Below are positions 7,970-15,815 of a DNA stretch of 34,055 nt, in pieces. The position numbers and the translations under genes are program-made. The DNA is taken from contig JBPOHE010000048.1 of the NCBI GenBank assembly GCA_052035915.1, forward strand, positions 1 through 34,055, written 5' to 3'. The notes beneath the pieces were generated by a model. That model did no database searches. It saw nothing but the letters and a program-made list of their open reading frames with translations, and was not told where the DNA came from. Source of the stretch: JBPOHE01 sp052035915 (GTDB lineage Bacteria; Pseudomonadota; Gammaproteobacteria; Chromatiales; Chromatiaceae). How positions within the stretch are numbered: the stretch's first letter is position 1; the number at the start of each line of letters is the position of its first letter.

Positions 7970-8326
7970 TCAGTCCCTCCGTCCGCGCTCGATGATCACG
8001 CCGACGTCCCTGGCATGGCTTAGGGCACCGATTTTGTTCACCCTCAGGCGCACCCAGGGCACCCCGAATTCATCCTGGATGATCTCGGCACAGCGTTCCG
8101 CCAGGGTCTCCACCAACTGGAAACGGCTCTCGCCAATAAAGGCCAGCAGGCGTTTGGCCACGGATTTGTAATTGACAGCATCCTCGATGCGGTCGCTGGC
8201 CGCGGCCTTGGCTACATCCGTGCCCATTTCGATATCCAGGATGACCTCCTGTTTGATGCCTCTTTCCCAATCATAGATACCGATCACCGTCTCTACGCGG
8301 AGATCGCGGATAAAAACAATATCCAT
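7970..8326 (-). CDS. folB: Dihydroneopterin aldolase
   Basis: Enzyme that cleaves (and epimerises) 7,8-dihydroneopterin to 6-hydroxymethyl-dihydropterin and glycolaldehyde, feeding FolK, the next gene in the operon. It is 118 aa, the usual size. It begins MDIVFIRDLRVETVIGIYDWER, the standard FolB N-terminus with the conserved E and GxxxWER. LVETLAERCAEII and VRLRVNKIGAL carry the helix with the conserved Glu and the strand with the catalytic Lys. It is divergent from plsY across about 130 bp. The gene order folK-folB-plsY-tsaD is shared with Pseudomonas. Confidence 0.95.
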   Translation of the reverse strand: MDIVFIRDLRVETVIGIYDWERGIKQEVILDIEMGTDVAKAAASDRIEDAVNYKSVAKRLLAFIGESRFQLVETLAERCAEIIQDEFGVPWVRLRVNKIGALSHARDVGVIIERGRRD

Positions 8327-8455
8327 GGCCTGTCTCCCCAGACGCTGGCCGGGACTCTCCCCGGACAGCCCCGACCGGTCTGTCGATTGATCATAAAGCC
8401 GTTACAATACCCCGAGCCGCCGCCATCCTGAAACCCATCCCAGCCGGAATGCTTG

Positions 8456-9058
8456 ATGCTGATTGACATCCCCTTGATCCTCGCCGCCTACCTCCTGGGT
8501 TCGGTATCCACCGCCATCCTGGTCTGTCGCCTGATGCGATTGGCGGATCCCCGCACCCAGGGCTCGAACAACCCCGGAGCCACCAATGTACTGCGTATCG
8601 GCGGGAAAAAGGCGGCGGCGCTCACCCTCCTGGGGGACAGCCTCAAAGGTTTGTTGCCGGTATTGTTCGCCGATGCCCTGGCACGGGAACCCTGGGTCGT
8701 GGCCGCCGTGGCCATGGCGGCTTTCCTGGGGCATCTCTATCCCATTTTCTTCCGCTTCCAGGGCGGGAAAGGGGTCGCCACGGCGTTGGGTACCCAATTC
8801 GGCCTCGGTTGGCCGATCGGTGCCGCTATCGCCGGGATCTGGCTCTTCATGGCCCTGATCGTCCGGGTTTCTTCCCTGTCCGCCCTGGTTTCCATGGCCT
8901 GTGCCCCCTTCATCGTCTGGTGGTTCCGACCCCAGCCGCCGGTCGTCATCATGTCCCTGGTCATGAGCTTGTGGTTGTTCTGGCGCCATCGGAGCAATAT
9001 CCGGCAACTGCTCCGGGGTACCGAGGATAAGATCACGAGCGATCGGGATCGAGACTGA
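8456..9058 (+). CDS. plsY: Glycerol-3-phosphate acyltransferase PlsY (acyl-phosphate dependent)
   Basis: Inner-membrane enzyme that transfers an acyl group from acyl-phosphate to the sn-1 position of glycerol-3-phosphate, giving lysophosphatidic acid. About 200 aa with five hydrophobic segments. The three PlsY motifs are visible: QGSNNPGATNVLR (motif 1), the glycine-rich FRFQGGKGVATALG (motif 2), and the third conserved stretch near RHRSNIRQLLRGTE. A TTG at 8453 is in frame immediately before, but ATG at 8456 is preferred. A TACAAT at 8403-8408 may be its -10 box. It converges with tsaD with only 6 bp between stop codons. Confidence 0.95.
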   Translation: MLIDIPLILAAYLLGSVSTAILVCRLMRLADPRTQGSNNPGATNVLRIGGKKAAALTLLGDSLKGLLPVLFADALAREPWVVAAVAMAAFLGHLYPIFFRFQGGKGVATALGTQFGLGWPIGAAIAGIWLFMALIVRVSSLSALVSMACAPFIVWWFRPQPPVVIMSLVMSLWLFWRHRSNIRQLLRGTEDKITSDRDRD

Positions 9059-9064
9059 AAAACC

Positions 9065-10099
9065 TCAGTGAAACGGCGGCAACTCATCCAGCCGCCAGCG
9101 TGGATTCACGTTGAACCGTAACGCTTCCGCCTGACCGGCCAGCAACCGCTGGGCGCCAGCGTAAGCGATCATGGCGCCGTTGTCGGTACAGAATTCGGGG
9201 CGCGGATAAAACAATCGCCCTCCTTCCGCCTCCATGGCGATCGCCATGCGTTCCCGGAGCCGGCGGTTGGCGCTGACTCCGCCCGCCAGCACCAGGGTAT
9301 GGATGCCGGTCAGCCTCAAGGCCCGCCGGCATTTGATGATCAGGGTGTCCACCACCGCCTCCTCGAAGGCCCGGGCCACATCCGCCCGGGTCTGGTCGTC
9401 GGGGGGGAGGCCGCCTTGTCCGCCCGCGTTTTGCAGGGTGTTGAGGGCAAAGGTCTTGAGGCCGCTGAAACTGAAATTGAGCCCGGGCCGGTCGGTCATG
9501 GGGCGCGGAAACCGATAGCGCGCGGGATCACCCCGGCGGGCCAAGGTTGCCAGTTGGGGTCCTCCCGGGTAGGGGAGATGCAGCAGCTTGGCGGTCTTGT
9601 CGAAGGCTTCGCCGGCTGCGTCGTCTTCCGACTCCCCAAGCAAGCTGTAGTCACCCAGCCCGCCGACCCGCACCAGCTGGGTATGGCCACCGGAGACCAA
9701 CAAGGCGACGAAGGGATAGGCGGGCGCGGGATCTTCCAGCATGGGCGCCAAGAGATGGGCCTCCATGTGGTGCACACCGATTCCGGGCACAGCCCAACCC
9801 CAGGCCAGACTTCTCCCGATCGCAGCCCCCACCAGCAAGGCACCAACCAACCCGGGGCCGACCGTATAGGCGACGCCATCGATGGCCCCGGAGCCGAGCC
9901 CCGCCTGGCGCATGGTCTCGCGGATCAGGGGCAGGGTCTTGCGCACATGGTCGCGGGAGGCGAGTTCCGGGACCACGCCACCGTATTCGACATGAATCTC
10001 GGTTTGACTGTAGACCGCATGGCTCAGCAGTCCCCGCTGAGCGTCGTAGATTCCTATGCCGGTTTCGTCACAAGAGGTTTCGATGCCGAGAACACGCAT
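9065..10099 (-). CDS. tsaD: tRNA N6-threonylcarbamoyladenosine transferase TsaD
   Basis: Catalytic subunit of the TsaBDE complex that transfers threonylcarbamoyl to A37 of ANN-decoding tRNAs (t6A). The 344-aa length is typical. N-terminal MRVLGIETSCDETGIGIYD is the ASKHA phosphate-binding start. HHMEAHLLAP gives the metal-binding histidines (HxxxH). LVSGGHTQLV, KTFALNT and LVLAGGVSANRRLR are the nucleotide-fold motifs, and FCTDNGAMIAYAG carries the conserved TDN. A GGAG Shine-Dalgarno lies 8 bp before the ATG. It is divergent from rpsU, as in E. coli (ygjD/rpsU), with both promoters in the ~145 bp gap. Confidence 0.97.
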   Translation of the reverse strand: MRVLGIETSCDETGIGIYDAQRGLLSHAVYSQTEIHVEYGGVVPELASRDHVRKTLPLIRETMRQAGLGSGAIDGVAYTVGPGLVGALLVGAAIGRSLAWGWAVPGIGVHHMEAHLLAPMLEDPAPAYPFVALLVSGGHTQLVRVGGLGDYSLLGESEDDAAGEAFDKTAKLLHLPYPGGPQLATLARRGDPARYRFPRPMTDRPGLNFSFSGLKTFALNTLQNAGGQGGLPPDDQTRADVARAFEEAVVDTLIIKCRRALRLTGIHTLVLAGGVSANRRLRERMAIAMEAEGGRLFYPRPEFCTDNGAMIAYAGAQRLLAGQAEALRFNVNPRWRLDELPPFH

Positions 10100-10137
10100 G
10101 ACTCATCTCCAGGTTTAGCCCTTGGCCCGGCAAAGTT

Positions 10138-10166
10138 TTGCATTGGGGATGTCGGGCAAGTAAAAT
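10138..10166 (+). promoter_or_regulatory. Candidate sigma-70 promoter of the rpsU-yqeY-dnaG-rpoD operon
   Basis: TTGCAT (10138-10143) and TAAAAT (10161-10166) are separated by exactly 17 bp. The -10 matches consensus at five of six bases and the -35 only at TTG. It is placed ~78 bp upstream of the rpsU start in an AT-rich island between the divergent tsaD and rpsU. The position matches the known main promoter of the macromolecular-synthesis operon in enterics. The call is by eye. Confidence 0.45.
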
Positions 10167-10243
10167 TTAGCGTTTCGATGCCGATCGAAAAACCATGTGT
10201 CGAATCGAGTTTTTATTTCTAACCCAATGAGGTGGCTGCACGC

Positions 10244-10459
10244 ATGCCGAATGTACGAGTCAAAGAGAATGAACCCTTCGAGGTCGCTCTCCGTCGTTTC
10301 AAGCGCTCCTGTGAGAAGGCGGGTGTTCTGGCCGAGGTTCGCCGTCGCGAATTCTATGAAAAGCCCACCGCCGAAAGGAAGCGCCGTGCTGCTGCTGCCG
10401 TCAAGCGCCATCTGAAGAAACTCCAGCGCGAATCCCGCCGTTGGGAACGTGTCTATTGA
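10244..10459 (+). CDS. rpsU: 30S ribosomal protein bS21
   Basis: Small basic protein (71 aa) of the 30S platform, needed for recognition of the mRNA leader during initiation. MPNVRVKENEPFEVALRRFK, then CEKAGVLAEVRRREFYEKPT and a Lys/Arg-rich tail ending ERVY make it unmistakable. GAGGTGG at 10229-10235 is a good Shine-Dalgarno for the ATG at 10244; an in-frame opening a few codons earlier is not the start. It is the first gene of the macromolecular-synthesis operon rpsU-(yqeY)-dnaG-rpoD. Confidence 0.98.
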   Translation: MPNVRVKENEPFEVALRRFKRSCEKAGVLAEVRRREFYEKPTAERKRRAAAAVKRHLKKLQRESRRWERVY

Positions 10460-10529
10460 AATCCCACCCTCCCGGCACAGCCTCCTCTCTCAATCTTTCC
10501 TCCTGCGGCTGTGAATGAACGAGTTCCCT

Positions 10530-10973
10530 ATGCTTAAGCCGCGTATTCAAGACGACATGAAAGCCGCTCTCAAAGCCGGAGAAAAACGGCGTTTGGGGGC
10601 CATTCGGCTGATTCTGGCCGCCGTCAAGCAGAAAGAAGTCGATGAGCGCCGGGAAATGAGCGATGAAGACATCCTCGTCGTGCTTGACAAGATGATTAAG
10701 CAACGACGGGAATCCATCGCTCAGTACGAAATCGCCAAGCGCGCCGATCTGGTGGAACAGGAAAACTTCGAGCTGGACATCATCAAAGGCTACATGCCGA
10801 CCGCTCTGGCCCAGGAAGACCTGGAGGCCCTGATCGCAGGGGCCATCTCCGCGGTTGGAGCGCAAAGTATGCGCGACATGAGCAAGGTCATGGCCGTCCT
10901 CAAGCCCCAGGTACAGGGCCGGGCGGACATGGCCGCGGTGAGTGCTCGTATCAAGCAATGGCTGACCCCCTGA
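10530..10973 (+). CDS. yqeY: GatB/YqeY domain-containing protein
   Basis: About 147 aa, matching the stand-alone YqeY family, which resembles the C-terminal tRNA-binding domain of amidotransferase subunit GatB. Its precise role is not established. The start MLKPRIQDDMKAALKAG, then RLGAIRLILAAVKQKEVDER, IKQRRESIAQY and GYMPTALAQEDLEALI are the family's conserved segments. ATG at 10530 (family-like N-terminus, GAG six bases upstream) is preferred; ATG at 10515 would add five residues (MNEFP). It sits between rpsU and dnaG, an insertion relative to E. coli but common in other gammaproteobacteria. Its stop codon lies inside the hairpin at 10964-10985. Confidence 0.92.
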   Translation: MLKPRIQDDMKAALKAGEKRRLGAIRLILAAVKQKEVDERREMSDEDILVVLDKMIKQRRESIAQYEIAKRADLVEQENFELDIIKGYMPTALAQEDLEALIAGAISAVGAQSMRDMSKVMAVLKPQVQGRADMAAVSARIKQWLTP

Positions 10974-10985
10974 CATCAGGGGGTC
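10964..10985 (+). terminator. Strong hairpin at the yqeY stop: terminator/attenuator before dnaG
   Basis: GACCCCCTGA (10964-10973) pairs perfectly with TCAGGGGGTC (10976-10985) around a CA loop, a 10-bp GC-rich stem. The following sequence CTTCTCTCG is pyrimidine-rich but not a clean T-run. The stem contains the yqeY stop codon, so ribosomes finishing yqeY would cover it. In E. coli an intrinsic terminator between rpsU and dnaG lowers primase synthesis; this hairpin is in the equivalent place, moved behind yqeY. Confidence 0.6.
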
Positions 10986-11040
10986 CTTCTCTCGAACTTT
11001 CGTCTTTGTCCTGGTGGGATGGCCTCGCGGCTGAGGATGG

Positions 11041-12798
11041 ATGGCCGGTAAAATCCCCGCGCACTTCATCGATCAACTCCTGAGCCGGGTCGATATCCTC
11101 GACATCATCGGCAGCCGTATCGCTTTACGTAAGGCCGGGAGCGAGTACCAAGCGTGCTGTCCCTTTCACCAGGAAAAGACACCTTCTTTCACCGTCAGCC
11201 AGAGCAAGCAGTTCTACCACTGCTTTGGTTGCGGCGCCCACGGTACGGCTATCGGTTTCTTGATGAATTACGATCGCCTGGATTTTCCGACGGCCGTAAA
11301 AGAATTGGCGCAACGTGCCGGGTTGGAGGTGCCAGGGGAGGACGGGGCGACTCAGGAAGCATCTATCCGCCCCTTGTTCGAGATTCTGGAGCAAGCCAAT
11401 GAGTTTTTTCGCCAATGCCTGCGCGAGCATCCCCAGGCCGGGCGTGCCAAGCGATACCTACAAGGCCGTGGCTTGGATGCGGATATTGCCGGCACCTTCT
11501 CCATCGGTTATGCCCCTCCGGGCTGGGATAATCTGTTACAGGCCCTAGGACAGCTGCCGGCCACCCAGTCGCTCCTGCTCCGCGCCGGGATGCTGATCGA
11601 GACCGAGGACAAGAGGTATGATCGTTTTCGCGACCGCATCATGTTCCCCATCCGGGATCTCCGCGGTCGAATCCTGGGATTCGGCGGTCGGGTGCTGGGA
11701 GAAGAGGTGCCCAAGTATCTCAACTCCCCGGAAACCCAGATTTTTCACAAGGGCCACGAACTCTATGGCCTGTACGAGGCCCGTCGGGCCCTCGTTCAGA
11801 TCAACCGACTCTTGGTAGTCGAAGGCTATATGGATGTGGTCGCCCTCGCCCAGCATGGTATTCCGAATGTGGTCGCCACCCTGGGTACCGCGGCGACTTC
11901 GGAACACATGGTCCGCCTCTTTCGCAGTGTGCGCGAGGTCGTGTTTTGTTTCGACGGCGATGAAGCGGGGCGTCGTGCCGCCTGGAAAGCGCTCAACAAT
12001 GTCCTTCCCGAACTCAGGGATGGGCGGGAGGTACGCTTTCTTTTTCTGCCCGAACATGAAGACCCCGACTCGCTCGTCAGGAGCGAAGGGAAAACGGCCT
12101 TCGAAGCCAGGTATCAAAACGCCTTGCCCCTCTCGGATTACCTCTTCAAGCAGCTCGCTCAAGGCGTCGACCTGCAAGGGGAAGAAGGGCGGGCGCGTTT
12201 GGCCGACCAGGCCAAGCCCCTCCTCAACCGCCTGCCTCAAGGCGTCTTTCGCGATCTCATGTTCGAGCGCCTCGCCAAACAGATTCAGATCCAACTCGAA
12301 CCGACTCGCCTCTTGTCGTTGGAGCCGCCTCCAAGACCTCCCCAGGGCCATGTGGCCACTCGGTCGCCGAAACCAAGATCGGCCATTCAGCTCGCCATTG
12401 CCCTGTTGGTTCAATATCCGGAACTGGCCCAGACAGTTTCACCTCGGATGCAGTCCTGGCTGGACCTCGATGCCCCGGGTATGCCCCTGCTTCGCCAATT
12501 ACTTGAATTGCTGAAAACAGAACCTAACCTTAAGACAGCGGGAATTCTGGAGCGCTGGCGAGATGACGAGAACGAACGGTCTCTGGGAAGGGTGGCGGCC
12601 TTGGAGCTGAAAATCCCAACGGATGGTCTTGGCGACGAATTCAGGGGCACCCTCCTGCGTATCGGTGAGCAACAACGGCACCAGGAAATCGATCGGCTCG
12701 TCAGGCGACAGGCAATCGGTGAGTCATCGGAGGAAGAAAAACACCGACTACGCTGGCTCTTGATGAACCCGAGCCCTAAAGTGGGCGAGGTAGATTAG
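11041..12798 (+). CDS. dnaG: DNA primase
   Basis: Synthesises RNA primers at the replication fork together with the DnaB helicase. 585 aa. The N-terminal CHC2 zinc-binding domain shows CPFHQEKTPSF and FYHCFGCG. The core contains RIMFPIRDLRGRILGFGGR. The TOPRIM domain shows LLVVEGYMDVVALAQHG with its acidic E and, later, FCFDGDEAGRRAAWKAL with DxD-type metal ligands. The less conserved C-terminal region (~430-585) is the expected DnaB-interaction domain. ATG at 11041 follows GAGGATGG. It lies between yqeY and rpoD in the macromolecular-synthesis operon. Confidence 0.97.
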   Translation: MAGKIPAHFIDQLLSRVDILDIIGSRIALRKAGSEYQACCPFHQEKTPSFTVSQSKQFYHCFGCGAHGTAIGFLMNYDRLDFPTAVKELAQRAGLEVPGEDGATQEASIRPLFEILEQANEFFRQCLREHPQAGRAKRYLQGRGLDADIAGTFSIGYAPPGWDNLLQALGQLPATQSLLLRAGMLIETEDKRYDRFRDRIMFPIRDLRGRILGFGGRVLGEEVPKYLNSPETQIFHKGHELYGLYEARRALVQINRLLVVEGYMDVVALAQHGIPNVVATLGTAATSEHMVRLFRSVREVVFCFDGDEAGRRAAWKALNNVLPELRDGREVRFLFLPEHEDPDSLVRSEGKTAFEARYQNALPLSDYLFKQLAQGVDLQGEEGRARLADQAKPLLNRLPQGVFRDLMFERLAKQIQIQLEPTRLLSLEPPPRPPQGHVATRSPKPRSAIQLAIALLVQYPELAQTVSPRMQSWLDLDAPGMPLLRQLLELLKTEPNLKTAGILERWRDDENERSLGRVAALELKIPTDGLGDEFRGTLLRIGEQQRHQEIDRLVRRQAIGESSEEEKHRLRWLLMNPSPKVGEVD

Positions 12799-12861
12799 TA
12801 AATCACAATATGTTACGCTAGGCGATTCTTTCCGGTTCGCACGGCCTCAATCGATCACAGG

Positions 12862-14730
12862 ATGACGATGGATCAGGAACAGCAACAATCCCAGATCAAG
12901 CAGTTGATTGCCAAAGGCAAAGAGCAAGGCTTTTTGACCTATGCGGAGGTAAACGATCACCTTCCGGACAGTATTGTCGAGCCGGATCAGATCGAAGAAA
13001 TTTTCCGCATGATCAACGACATGGGCATTTCTGTCCATGAGTCGGCGCCGGATGTCGACGAACAGGTCATCACCGACGCCACGGTCTCGGCCGATGAGGA
13101 TGTCGCTGAGGCCGCCGCTATGCTCGCCAGCGTCGACAGCGAGTTCGGCCGGACCACGGACCCGGTCCGGATGTATATGCGCGAAATGGGTGCCGTCGAG
13201 TTGCTCACCCGTGAAGGCGAACTCAAAATCGCCAAGCGTATCGAAGAAGGACTGAACCAGGTTCTCATCGCCCTCTCCTCCTATCCCAGCAGCATTGGGC
13301 TGGTGCTCGATCTATTATCCAGAACCGCAACCGGCGAACTGAAGCTGGCTGACGTCATCAGCGGTTTTGTGGAGCCGGAGGGAAACGCCATCGAGGCCAA
13401 TCCGCCACCCTTACCAAATCTCGAGCCGCTCTTGGCGGAAGAGGTCGCCGAGTCGCTCGATGACGAAGAAGCCGAGGTGGTCGAAGCCGAAACGGGAACG
13501 GTCGAGCTTGATTACGGCCCGGATCCTGAAGAAGCGGCGCGCCGGGTTCAGTCCCTACACGAGGGATACGACGACTGGTTGCGCCTGATCCATGAGCTGG
13601 GCAAGGAGAGTCCGCTGACTCACGAGGCCAGTGAAAAGGTCTCCTCCGCCTTTCTTGAATTCAAATTCGTACCAGCCACATTCAATGCCTTGGTGGACAA
13701 TCTCCGGGGGACCGTCGAGCGTATCCGTGGGCAGGAAAAGCTGGTCATGGATTTGTGTGTCAATCGGGCCGGCATGCCGCGACGGGATTTTGTCACTTCT
13801 TTTCCCAGCAACGAGACCAATCTCGATTGGCCAACGGCTCAAATCCAACGTGGGCGACCCTTTAGCCACCACCTCGAACCCTTGGTACCCGAGATACGTC
13901 GGATCCAAAAGCGGTTGCGAGCCATAGAGCAGGAGCATTCGCTCAGTATCAGCGAGATCAAAGAAATCAATCGCCGCATGTCCATCGGTGAGGCCAAGGC
14001 TAGGCGGGCGAAGAAAGAAATGGTGGAGGCCAATCTTCGCTTGGTGATCTCCATCGCCAAGAAATATACCAATCGTGGTCTGCAATTCCTCGATCTGATC
14101 CAGGAAGGCAACATCGGCCTGATGAAGGCGGTGGACAAATTCGAATATCGCCGCGGCTATAAGTTCTCCACCTATGCCACTTGGTGGATCCGCCAGGCGA
14201 TCACCCGCTCCATCGCCGATCAGGCGCGCACCATCCGTATCCCGGTGCACATGATTGAAACCATCAACAAGCTCAATCGGATCTCTCGCCAGATGGTGCA
14301 GGAGATGGGCCGGGAGGCCACCCCGGAAGAGCTGGCGATGCGGATGGACATGCCCGAGGACAAGATCCGCAAGGTATTGAAAATCGCCAAAGAACCCATC
14401 TCCATGGAGACGCCCATCGGGGACGACGAAGATTCGCATCTCGGTGATTTCATCGAGGACGCCACCATCGTCTCTCCCATCGAGGCGGCCACTTCCGCCG
14501 GTCTGCGCGAGGCCACTCAGGAGATGCTGGCCGGGTTGACATCCCGTGAAGCCAAGGTGCTTCGCATGCGTTTCGGTATCGACATGAACACCGATCATAC
14601 CTTGGAAGAGGTTGGCAAGCAGTTTGACGTTACCCGTGAACGTATCCGCCAGATCGAAGCCAAAGCCTTGCGCAAATTGCGTCACCCTTCCCGCTCGGAA
14701 CGCCTTCGCAGCTTTCTCGACGGCGAGTGA
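12862..14730 (+). CDS. rpoD: Primary RNA polymerase sigma factor RpoD (sigma-70)
   Basis: Housekeeping sigma factor, 622 aa, close to the ~615 typical of gammaproteobacteria. Region 1.1 is at ~1-80. Region 1.2 contains DPVRMYMREMGAVELLTREG. The acidic non-conserved insert (~150-330) is followed by region 2 (NLRLVISIAKKYTNRGLQFL, then YATWWIRQAITRSIADQA for -10 recognition and melting). Region 3 contains NRISRQMVQEMGREATPEEL, and region 4 has the -35 helix-turn-helix LEEVGKQFDVTRERIRQIEA. The start MTMDQEQQQSQIKQL is the family N-terminus. About 60 bp separate it from dnaG. A tRNA gene follows 30 bp downstream. Confidence 0.98.
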   Translation: MTMDQEQQQSQIKQLIAKGKEQGFLTYAEVNDHLPDSIVEPDQIEEIFRMINDMGISVHESAPDVDEQVITDATVSADEDVAEAAAMLASVDSEFGRTTDPVRMYMREMGAVELLTREGELKIAKRIEEGLNQVLIALSSYPSSIGLVLDLLSRTATGELKLADVISGFVEPEGNAIEANPPPLPNLEPLLAEEVAESLDDEEAEVVEAETGTVELDYGPDPEEAARRVQSLHEGYDDWLRLIHELGKESPLTHEASEKVSSAFLEFKFVPATFNALVDNLRGTVERIRGQEKLVMDLCVNRAGMPRRDFVTSFPSNETNLDWPTAQIQRGRPFSHHLEPLVPEIRRIQKRLRAIEQEHSLSISEIKEINRRMSIGEAKARRAKKEMVEANLRLVISIAKKYTNRGLQFLDLIQEGNIGLMKAVDKFEYRRGYKFSTYATWWIRQAITRSIADQARTIRIPVHMIETINKLNRISRQMVQEMGREATPEELAMRMDMPEDKIRKVLKIAKEPISMETPIGDDEDSHLGDFIEDATIVSPIEAATSAGLREATQEMLAGLTSREAKVLRMRFGIDMNTDHTLEEVGKQFDVTRERIRQIEAKALRKLRHPSRSERLRSFLDGE

Positions 14731-14760
14731 GGAGCGATCCTCTGTACTCGGTGCATAACA

Positions 14761-14834
14761 GGGCCCTTAGCTCAGTCGGTTAGAGCAGGGGACTCATAAT
14801 CCCTCGGTCGTAGGTTCGAGTCCTACAGGGCCCA
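14761..14834 (+). tRNA. tRNA with CAU anticodon, probably tRNA-Ile2 (lysidine-modified)
   Basis: A complete cloverleaf of 74 nt: acceptor GGGCCCT/AGGGCCC, D-stem GCTC/GAGC, anticodon stem GGGGA/TCCCT around loop CTCATAA (anticodon CAT), variable CGGTC, T-arm GTAGG-TTCGAGT-CCTAC, discriminator A. CCA is not encoded. The order CCTTAGCTCAGT..GGTTAGAGCAGG and GACTCATAATC with a GC-rich acceptor stem looks like tRNA-Ile2, whose C34 is converted to lysidine by TilS, more than elongator Met. The two cannot be separated with certainty by eye. It has no initiator features: the 1-72 pair is intact and the anticodon stem lacks three G-C pairs next to the loop. Confidence 0.92.
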
Positions 14835-14843
14835 CTAAAAATC

Positions 14844-14872
14844 AAGGGGTTAGCTCGCAAGGCTAGCCCCTT
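14844..14872. terminator. Hairpin after the tRNA gene, possibly bidirectional terminator
   Basis: AAGGGGTTAGC (14844-14854) pairs with GCTAGCCCCTT (14862-14872), an 11-bp stem with one G-T pair and a 7-nt loop. On the minus strand it is followed by GATTTTTAG; on the plus strand by CGCATTTTC. It can end the rpoD-tRNA transcript and also the transposase remnant arriving from the right. Confidence 0.6.
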
Positions 14873-14889
14873 CGCATTTTCGGGAGGCT

Positions 14890-15610
14890 CTATATGGGCT
14901 TTGGGGTCTTTTTGAACAGAACTCCCAGCAGTGATGAAAGCAGGCGCTTGCCGCGCCTTTTGAGATTGTAGACGAACTCGAAAAAGGCCAGGTAGAGCGG
15001 CAGCTTGTCCTGCGAAATGCCCCGGTGGGGGCGCAGCCAGGAGCGCAGCCGCGACCACAGGCCCTCCATGGTGTTGACGTGGACTTCGTGGAAGCCGTCG
15101 CCGTCCTCGTCGCGGGCGTACTCGCCTTGGGAGTGGTTGACCGTCGTGGGCTCGAAGCCCCACTCAGGCAGGCGGTCGTAGATGGCCTATTCGTCGGTGC
15201 GCTGGACCAGGCCGAAAATGGGCGGTTTCTCGCTGGCCTTGGTGCCGCGCCCCGGGCCCCCTTCAGTCGGCGGCGGCGCGCTGGCCGCCCCACCGCGGCG
15301 ACCCTGTCCGGCTGGCCCTTGTGCCCGGCGACCACGTAAGTCTCGTCGCACTCGACCGCGCCCGCCAGCGTCACCGGCTCTTTTTTTGGGCGATGCCGTT
15401 GCGCAGGCACTCTGCCATGGCCGGCACATCGTCCTTGTTCAGATCCAGCTCCTGGGCGATCTGTGCGTTGGACAGGTTCAGGCCCATGAAGTACAGGCAC
15501 AGCACCCACGTCGACAGCGGCTGGTGATGGCCCGACAGCACCGTCCCGCTCAGGTCGTCAAAGCGCTGGCCGCACGACTTGCACTCGTAGCGCTTCGAGG
15601 TGGACGCGCA
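14890..15610 (-). pseudogene. Decayed IS1595-family transposase
   Basis: Read on the minus strand, the pieces give a recognisable IS1595/ISXO2-type DDE transposase: KRYECKSCGQRFDDLSGTV (second half of the zinc ribbon), MGLNLSNAQIAQELDLN, LAGAVECDETYVVAGHKGQ (first catalytic Asp), then AIYDRLPEWGF, NHSQGEYARDEDGDG and EVHVNTMEGLWSRLRSWLRP. Four lesions are visible: no N-terminus upstream of ~15610; a -1 frame change at the run of seven As (plus-strand T-run 15381-15387); another frame change near 15250; and an in-frame TAG (15187-15189) next to an apparent deletion joining LVQR to TDE, where family members have about 30 further residues including the second Asp region. It cannot make active enzyme. 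It sits directly behind the tRNA gene. Confidence 0.85.
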
Positions 15611-15660
15611 AAGTCGGCGCGCCGCTCAAGCTTTTCGTTAAGCGGCGCTTCGCGCCGGAT

Positions 15661-15751
15661 TTCCGTTCTTCTCAGGAGAACAATAGCTTCTTGCTCAAGC
15701 TATTGTTCTTCTTTAGAGAACGAAAATCGAGCCTTTTCAGCCGATGCCCGG
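15661..15751. repeat. Compound palindromic repeat, copy B (left arm lost)
   Basis: It has the same core as the copy at 7204: GTTCTTCTCAGGAGAAC, then a central stem GAGAACAATAGCTT (15676-15689) pairing with AAGCTATTGTTCT (15697-15709), then GTTCTTCTTTAGAGAAC and the right end GCCGATGCCCGG. The CCGGGCCT left arm is missing; the bases before 15661 belong to a different GC-rich hairpin sequence (near 15622-15650) next to the transposase remnant. It lies 3' of the OmpA-like gene that ends at 15816. Confidence 0.7.
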
Positions 15752-15815
15752 ACCCGCGCTTGATGAAGACGAGCATCAAGGGGCTGTCTTGCGTCGCCGA
15801 GCGCCTCCTCGGCGC

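Noticed and set aside
15610..15665. Possible integron attC site (GTTAAGC next to GCGCCGCT/AGCGGCGC hairpin)
   Set aside because: One core-like GTTRRRY box and a strong hairpin are present, but a matching second core box with proper spacing is missing and no integrase or cassette structure is nearby.
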